A stretch of DNA of 64,000 nucleotides from JAAYCI01 sp047972265 (GTDB lineage: Bacteria; Bacillota; Clostridia; Oscillospirales; Ruminococcaceae). Shown one piece after another: positions 60,042-64,000 of the stretch. The notes below the pieces were generated by a model that saw nothing but the letters and a program-made list of their open reading frames with translations, did no database searches and was not told the origin of the DNA. Every line of letters begins with the position of its first letter. Position 1 is the stretch's first letter. The stretch is taken from assembly GCA_047972265.1 (NCBI GenBank), contig JBKEAM010000112.1:8573-72572 (forward strand). Direction: 5' to 3'. The position numbers and the translations under genes are program-made.

Positions 60042-60734
60042 ATGAATGAAAAAGAAAAATTGCGGCAGCATATCAATTACCTCTTTCAAAATGTACCCAT
60101 GAGCCCTGCCGTGGCCGATTTGAAAGAAGAACTTCTTTCAAACTCTTTTGACAGGTATGACGACCTGGTAGCCCGCGGCATGCCCGAAGCCGACGCTTAC
60201 CAAAGCGTAGTGGGCAGCATTGGCAATGTTGATGAACTTTTGGTTTCTATGGGCAGTGTACAAAGCACCAATTATGCATCCGACTGGGACGAGGAGCGCC
60301 GCAGCCACACCGCCCTTACCACTACCATAGCCATTGGGCTGTATGTGTTGGCCGCCGTTGTATTTTTTGTGGGCATTTTTATTGGCGAAGTAAGCGGCAT
60401 TGATGCTCTTATCTTATTGTTTTTGGCCATTGCAGCTACCATTTGCATTGTGCCCACCTGCATGCTTGTATACAACTCTTACCGTTGGCCCCGCTACAAA
60501 AAACGCAGCGAAACAATGGTAGAAGATTTTAAGCAGTGGAACAATAACACCAAAAAGAACAAACAGTTAAAACGTTCTCTTTCGGGCATTTTATGGCTGA
60601 TTGTTGTAATTATATATTTTATGGTTAGTTTTACCACCTTTGCGTGGCATATTACATGGATTGTGTTTTTGGTAGGTGCCTGTCTCGACTCGGTTTTGGG
60701 GTTGCTGTTGGGCAATGTGGAGGATAAAAAATGA
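60042..60734 (+). CDS. HAAS-domain (DUF1700-like) membrane protein
   Basis: The protein has 230 residues. Residues 1-75 are the helical HAAS/permease-prefix domain (LRQHINYLFQNVPMSPAVADL; LVARGMPEADAYQSVVGSIG). Three or four helices follow (TTIAIGLYVLAAVVFFVG; LILLFLAIAATICIVPTCML; LSGILWLIVVIIYFMVSF). Such proteins almost always follow a PadR gene and come before a DUF4097 gene, as here. The stop overlaps the next start (ATGA). Function: probably a membrane sensor or partner in envelope response, inferred from context. Confidence 0.88.
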   Translation: MNEKEKLRQHINYLFQNVPMSPAVADLKEELLSNSFDRYDDLVARGMPEADAYQSVVGSIGNVDELLVSMGSVQSTNYASDWDEERRSHTALTTTIAIGLYVLAAVVFFVGIFIGEVSGIDALILLFLAIAATICIVPTCMLVYNSYRWPRYKKRSETMVEDFKQWNNNTKKNKQLKRSLSGILWLIVVIIYFMVSFTTFAWHITWIVFLVGACLDSVLGLLLGNVEDKK

Positions 60735-61753
60735 AAAAAGCAGTAAGCATAACCATGGCAATTTTTTTACTGTTATTGGCGGCCTTTTTAGTAGTTGTTT
60801 TGGTTTTGGGCATACAGGGGCGCATGTTTTCTTTTAATGGCAATTGGATGAAGCTGCGCCATACAGAAGCCATTAGCCTTGGCAACCAAGATACCCTAAA
60901 AATAGATGTGCGCAGTTACAGCGTGGTGATTAAAAAGGTTGGCGCCACAGAGGAGCCACGGATAGAGGTATACTCTCTTCCATGGGGCAATTTTGCCTCT
61001 AACGAAGTAGAGATTGCCTCTGGCGACAATACTTTGTCTATAAAACAAACCTCAAGCTTTACTTTTTCTTTCCTCGGGGGCAGTTACAGGCAACTGCGTT
61101 TGTATCTTCCCGAAGGGTGGCAGGGCACCTTGCTGGCAGAGCAGGGCAGTGGGAGCCTCTCTTTAAATGATAACTTTGACCTTAACAAGCTTACAGCCAC
61201 GGTACAAAGCGGGTCCATTCGTGTAGAAAATGTTACCGTAAAAGAGGATGCCGTGCTTTCTTCAAACAGCGGCAGCATACGCGCCAATTCTCTTACCGCC
61301 AAAAATATATCGGTAAAGGCAAGCAGCGGCAGCATTAGGGTAGAAACCGCCGTTGCCAACACCATTGATGTGTATGCCTCAAGCGGCAGCATACACATGG
61401 GCACAGTAAACGGGCAGTTTTCGCTTCAGTCCAGCAGCGGCAGTATCTCTGTGGATGCTGGCAACGGCGGAGGGTCTGTGCGAGCAAACTCGGGCTCTGT
61501 GCGGGTTTATATGAATGAAGTGACCAATGATTTATCCCTTTCTGCGGGCAGCGGCTCGGTTCGTTTAAACCTGCCCTCTAACATCGGTTTTTCTTTTGAG
61601 GGGCAAACCGGCAGCGGCAGCCTAAAAACCGACTTTGATTCCTCTCTGTCTTACAACGGCCGTAACTATGCCAGCGGACAGGTAGGAAACGGCGGCCCCA
61701 GTATTCAATGTACAGCGGGCAGCGGCAGTGTTCATGTAGAGTTGGGCATATAA
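60731..61753 (+). CDS. DUF4097 family beta-repeat protein
   Basis: The protein has 340 residues. A single N-terminal helix (ITMAIFLLLLAAFLVVVLVLG) leads to an external beta-solenoid-like domain. It shows repeated SSGSI/SGSV/NSGS motifs about 20 residues apart (VQSGSIRVENV; SNSGSIRANS; SSGSIRVETA; SSGSIHMG; SSGSISVDA), as in DUF4097/DUF4098 'adhesin-like' proteins. In PadR-HAAS operons these are thought to be envelope-associated, but the role is unproven. It ends at a strong terminator. Confidence 0.88.
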   Translation: MKKAVSITMAIFLLLLAAFLVVVLVLGIQGRMFSFNGNWMKLRHTEAISLGNQDTLKIDVRSYSVVIKKVGATEEPRIEVYSLPWGNFASNEVEIASGDNTLSIKQTSSFTFSFLGGSYRQLRLYLPEGWQGTLLAEQGSGSLSLNDNFDLNKLTATVQSGSIRVENVTVKEDAVLSSNSGSIRANSLTAKNISVKASSGSIRVETAVANTIDVYASSGSIHMGTVNGQFSLQSSSGSISVDAGNGGGSVRANSGSVRVYMNEVTNDLSLSAGSGSVRLNLPSNIGFSFEGQTGSGSLKTDFDSSLSYNGRNYASGQVGNGGPSIQCTAGSGSVHVELGI

Positions 61754-61771
61754 TGCAGCCTTTATAATACT

Positions 61772-61812
61772 AACCCCCGCCAACCTTTTGTAAAAAGGTT
61801 GGCGGGGGTTTT
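61772..61812 (+). terminator. Terminator of the padR operon
   Basis: AACCCCCGCCAACCTTTT and AAAAGGTTGGCGGGGGTT form a perfect 18-bp stem followed by T-rich bases. Confidence 0.93.
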
Positions 61813-62096
61813 ATTTGCTGCGCAGGCATACCATATATGCATGCGAGCAAAATCTCTCGGCTTATCTACTGCCCCATTACTGCATTAACGCAGGCATTTG
61901 TCATGTTTGAATGCTCTTAAAAAACAAAATGTATTGGGTATACTTTCCGCCTTGCCTCATAGAATATTTATTTGATTGTTGCTGGCCTAAAACACCCATT
62001 TACTGCCGGTTTACTTTTAAAAGTAACCTTTGATTGTGCACACAACGCCGCCTGCATAATGTGCGCATTACACCGATATTATTGGTTGAAAAAAAA

Positions 62097-62130
62097 AGTA
62101 AAAGGATGCTTATACAAGCATCCTTTTACT
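62097..62130 (-). terminator. Terminator of the lipoprotein gene
   Basis: AGTAAAAGGATGCTT and AAGCATCCTTTTACT form a perfect 15-bp stem with an ATAC loop, with T-rich bases following on the minus strand. Confidence 0.88.
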
Positions 62131-62138
62131 ATACAATA

Positions 62139-63002
62139 TTATTCTGCAATTACCGGCACAGTAACCAGGTTTTTAAGATTAAAGTCGTCATCGTAGAAAA
62201 AGATTTCCAGCGGGTCTGCCGTTACATCGACATCCAATGTAAGGATGGTGTAGTACAGGGTAGTGCTGCCTGCTTTGGTATCTTCGGGCATCATTCCGTC
62301 GGACAATGCGCCAGGATCCAGCTCAAGGCTTACAGGGAAGTTGGAGAAGCCCATAGTAACTTCGTTTTGGTCGATATAAAAACGATCTAAGTCCGGCTTC
62401 GCATCATCATTGCTGTTATTGGTAAACTCGTAATAAAGTACCACCGCGGGGCCCATGGTGTCGCTGGTTAAATATGCATCCCTAAAGGTGTAGGTATATT
62501 GACCAACATCTACATTGCTGTTGGTGTAGTAGTTATCGTAGTTGGGGGTTAGCATGGTAATCTCTTTGGCAAACACATCCAAAATTTCTTCCCTGCTATT
62601 ATCTACTGTGCTGTAGATATAACCCTCTACCGAGCCACTAACCGAAAATACATCTCCCGCTGCGGGGGGCGTATCCAGGGCATCTACATTTAGCAAAAAT
62701 ACATAGTCGTGCTCACGCTCTATGCAAGCATATACATAGGTTTGTGTGCCGCCGTCTTCTTCGTCAAAATCGTACTGCTCGGGGTCTGTTAAGGCAGTAG
62801 CGGTAAAAGTAATTTTTTTACCGGTAATCGAGTGTGTCTCGGTGCTTGTGGGTATTGTTATAAGATACTCGAGTGCCTGATAAACCTCTTCAGGATCTTT
62901 GGGGCCACTTTTGCCCAAAAGGGAGTCGAAATCGAAAGAACACCCCACCAGAACAAAGGCCAAAATGGCGCAACAAAATAAGGCTGTCATTTTTTTAAGC
63001 AT
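62139..63002 (-). CDS. Lipoprotein with DUF5067-like domain
   Basis: The protein has 287 residues from ATG 63002, with GAGGAGGA upstream. The signal ends LAFVLVGCSFDFDS with the lipid-modified Cys near residue 20. Residues 40-150 look like an OB-like domain (KKITFTATALTDPEQYDFD; VFSVSGSVEGYIYSTVD). Residues 165-287 resemble DUF5067, with TYTFRDAYLTSDTMGPAVV, YYEFTNNSNDDAKPDLDRF and later SLELDPGAL. DUF5067 domains occur in exported Firmicute proteins of unknown role. No functional call is possible. Confidence 0.8.
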   Translation of the reverse strand: MLKKMTALFCCAILAFVLVGCSFDFDSLLGKSGPKDPEEVYQALEYLITIPTSTETHSITGKKITFTATALTDPEQYDFDEEDGGTQTYVYACIEREHDYVFLLNVDALDTPPAAGDVFSVSGSVEGYIYSTVDNSREEILDVFAKEITMLTPNYDNYYTNSNVDVGQYTYTFRDAYLTSDTMGPAVVLYYEFTNNSNDDAKPDLDRFYIDQNEVTMGFSNFPVSLELDPGALSDGMMPEDTKAGSTTLYYTILTLDVDVTADPLEIFFYDDDFNLKNLVTVPVIAE

Positions 63003-63097
63003 TGCTATAGTCCTCCTCAAATTTTTTATTTTTTGCACACTTTCCCCAGGCAAAAAATAAATTTAACAATAAGATATCACTTTTGTTTACCGATATA

Positions 63098-63127
63098 ATA
63101 CTAAAGTAGTTCACATTTATTTGTCAA
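63098..63127 (-). promoter_or_regulatory. Promoter of the lipoprotein gene
   Basis: On the minus strand a perfect TTGACA, 18 bases, then TAGTAT. Confidence 0.5.
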
Positions 63128-63260
63128 TGCTTACCACTGTATTTTGATGAAATACACAATCCCTCTGTTTTACCATATTAAATAAATATAGGGTATTACT
63201 ATAAATTTACTTTGCTTTATCTTTTTAACCATTGCCAGCCAAACCGTATTATTGTCAAAA

Positions 63261-63301
63261 AAAAGCAACAGGCTCCTATATAGCAGGAACCTGTTGCTTT
63301 T
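63261..63301 (-). terminator. Terminator of the PEP carboxykinase gene
   Basis: AAAAGCAACAGG and CCTGTTGCTTTT pair, with an inner CCT/AGG extension, 25 bases past the stop on the minus strand. Confidence 0.88.
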
Positions 63302-63326
63302 AATTGATTAATGAAGCATTAAGCCA

Positions 63327-64000
63327 TTACAGGGTAGAAAGACGCTCTACCTGTGCTTTCAGCTGGCTTGCCATTTCGGAAGGCAGGCGGCTGCCAAACT
63401 TGGAATAAAATTCTTCTACACCCTTAGCATCGTCCAGCCACAGCTCTTTGTCTACCGACAGCAAGTCGCGTACGGTCTCCAAGGTGATATCGTCCAAACC
63501 GGCAATGTCGATATCCTCGGCATTGGGCAGGTAGCCAATGGGGGTTTCGTTTGCTGCAATTTCGTCATTGCTGCGGGCAAGTATCCACATCAATGCACGC
63601 ATATTGTCTCCAAATCCGGGCCAAATAAAGTGGCCTTCGTCATCGGTGCGGAACCAGTTTACGTTAAAGATTTTGGGAGCTTTATCACCCAGCTTCTCGC
63701 CCATATCCAGCCAATGCTGCCAGTAATCGCCCATGTTGTAGCCGCAGAAAGGCAGCATAGCCATTGGGTCGCGGCGTACAACGCCTACAGCGCCGGCAGC
63801 GGCAGCGGTGGTTTCGCTGGCCATAATAGAGCCTACGAATACGCCGTGTTTCCAGTCGAAGCTCTGGTATACCAGAGGCGCGGTTTTAGCGCGACGGCCG
63901 CCAAATACGATGGCAGAAATAGGCACGCCGTTGGGGTTCTCAAACTCGGAAGAAACGCAAGGGCAGTTGATAGCCGGAGCGGTAAAGCGGCTGTTGGGAT
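63327..64000 (-). CDS. pckG: Phosphoenolpyruvate carboxykinase (GTP), 5' part outside window
   Basis: The last 224 residues are present and the frame runs off the right edge. NSRFTAPAINCPC, then GVPISAIVFGGRRAKTAPLV, SFDWKHGVFVGS, FCGYNMGDYWQHWL and KIFNVNWFRTDDEG are the C-terminal half of GTP-dependent PEP carboxykinase, with nucleotide-binding F-x-GY-type contacts. It interconverts oxaloacetate and PEP. In fermenting gut anaerobes it often runs in the carboxylating direction toward succinate/propionate, but which applies here is not visible. GTG 63926 is an internal codon, not the start. Confidence 0.95.
   Translation of the reverse strand, partial: PNSRFTAPAINCPCVSSEFENPNGVPISAIVFGGRRAKTAPLVYQSFDWKHGVFVGSIMASETTAAAAGAVGVVRRDPMAMLPFCGYNMGDYWQHWLDMGEKLGDKAPKIFNVNWFRTDDEGHFIWPGFGDNMRALMWILARSNDEIAANETPIGYLPNAEDIDIAGLDDITLETVRDLLSVDKELWLDDAKGVEEFYSKFGSRLPSEMASQLKAQVERLSTL

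Larger units (their letters stand above)
61754..62138. other. 385-base gap between converging genes
   Basis: Apart from the two terminators at its ends (61772-61812 and 62097-62130) I see no gene, repeat or promoter. Confidence 0.6.
63003..63326. other. 324-base gap with promoter and terminator
   Basis: It holds the candidate lipoprotein promoter (63098-63127, minus) and the PEPCK terminator (63261-63301). Nothing else was recognised. Confidence 0.6.

Overview
The window reads as a stretch of a Clostridia chromosome, most likely a gut member of the Oscillospirales. The case rests on gene content: strong Shine-Dalgarno sites, lipoprotein signals, ECF transporter, VanW, YcxB-like, PadR/HAAS/DUF4097 and desulfoferrodoxin-type proteins, a GTP-type PEP carboxykinase, and no outer-membrane genes. 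The taxonomic call is an inference. I saw no rRNA, tRNA, CRISPR array or insertion sequence.

Region 1 (1-18.3 kb) is a surface-glycan locus transcribed outward from divergent promoters at about 11.48-11.57 kb. The minus-strand arm runs legB, a DUF2142 membrane protein, two copies of a [large polytopic GT-C-like protein + small membrane-anchored partner] module, legC, ptmE and the start of a neuB/legI synthase cut by the window edge. This is most of a GDP-sugar route to a legionaminic-acid-type nonulosonate. The plus-strand arm carries an MBOAT O-acyltransferase, its SGNH partner, a surface-carbohydrate transferase-like protein, a MOP-type flippase and a PseA/WbpG-type N-acetyl-sugar amidotransferase. 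Together they could make, decorate, assemble and export an O-acylated, possibly amidinated nonulosonate glycan.

Region 2 (18.4-33.6 kb) holds an unknown four-helix membrane protein, an S49 peptidase, YccF, a GNAT, an aldo/keto reductase-VanW-phosphatase operon, hflX, and a four-gene MacAB-like exporter. Its permease and lipoprotein carry Gly/Pro/Met-rich low-complexity segments. An M3 peptidase lipoprotein and rsmA follow.

Region 3 (33.7-55.4 kb) is housekeeping: recG, a secreted EEP-family enzyme, a short alkyltransferase, a 914-residue amidase, superoxide reductase, a lone LutC-like protein, a GT2, an ECF S component, ruvX, lysS, greA, an EF-G-like GTPase, a 1001-residue protein that looks like a catalytically dead P-type ATPase with a long acidic N-terminus, and rlmB. 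Almost everything from 37.8 to 55.4 kb is on the minus strand.

Region 4 (55.4-56.2 kb) is an 814-base divergent intergenic gap with an AT-rich tract beside DnaA-box-like sites, repeated GTTGAAA motifs and a perfect 15-bp inverted repeat. It looks like a replication origin or a DnaA-binding locus, although dnaA is not adjacent.

Region 5 (56.2-64 kb) has an OGG-type glycosylase, fba, a YdcF-family protein, a padR-HAAS-DUF4097 operon behind a perfect consensus promoter, a DUF5067-like lipoprotein and the C-terminal part of PEP carboxykinase.
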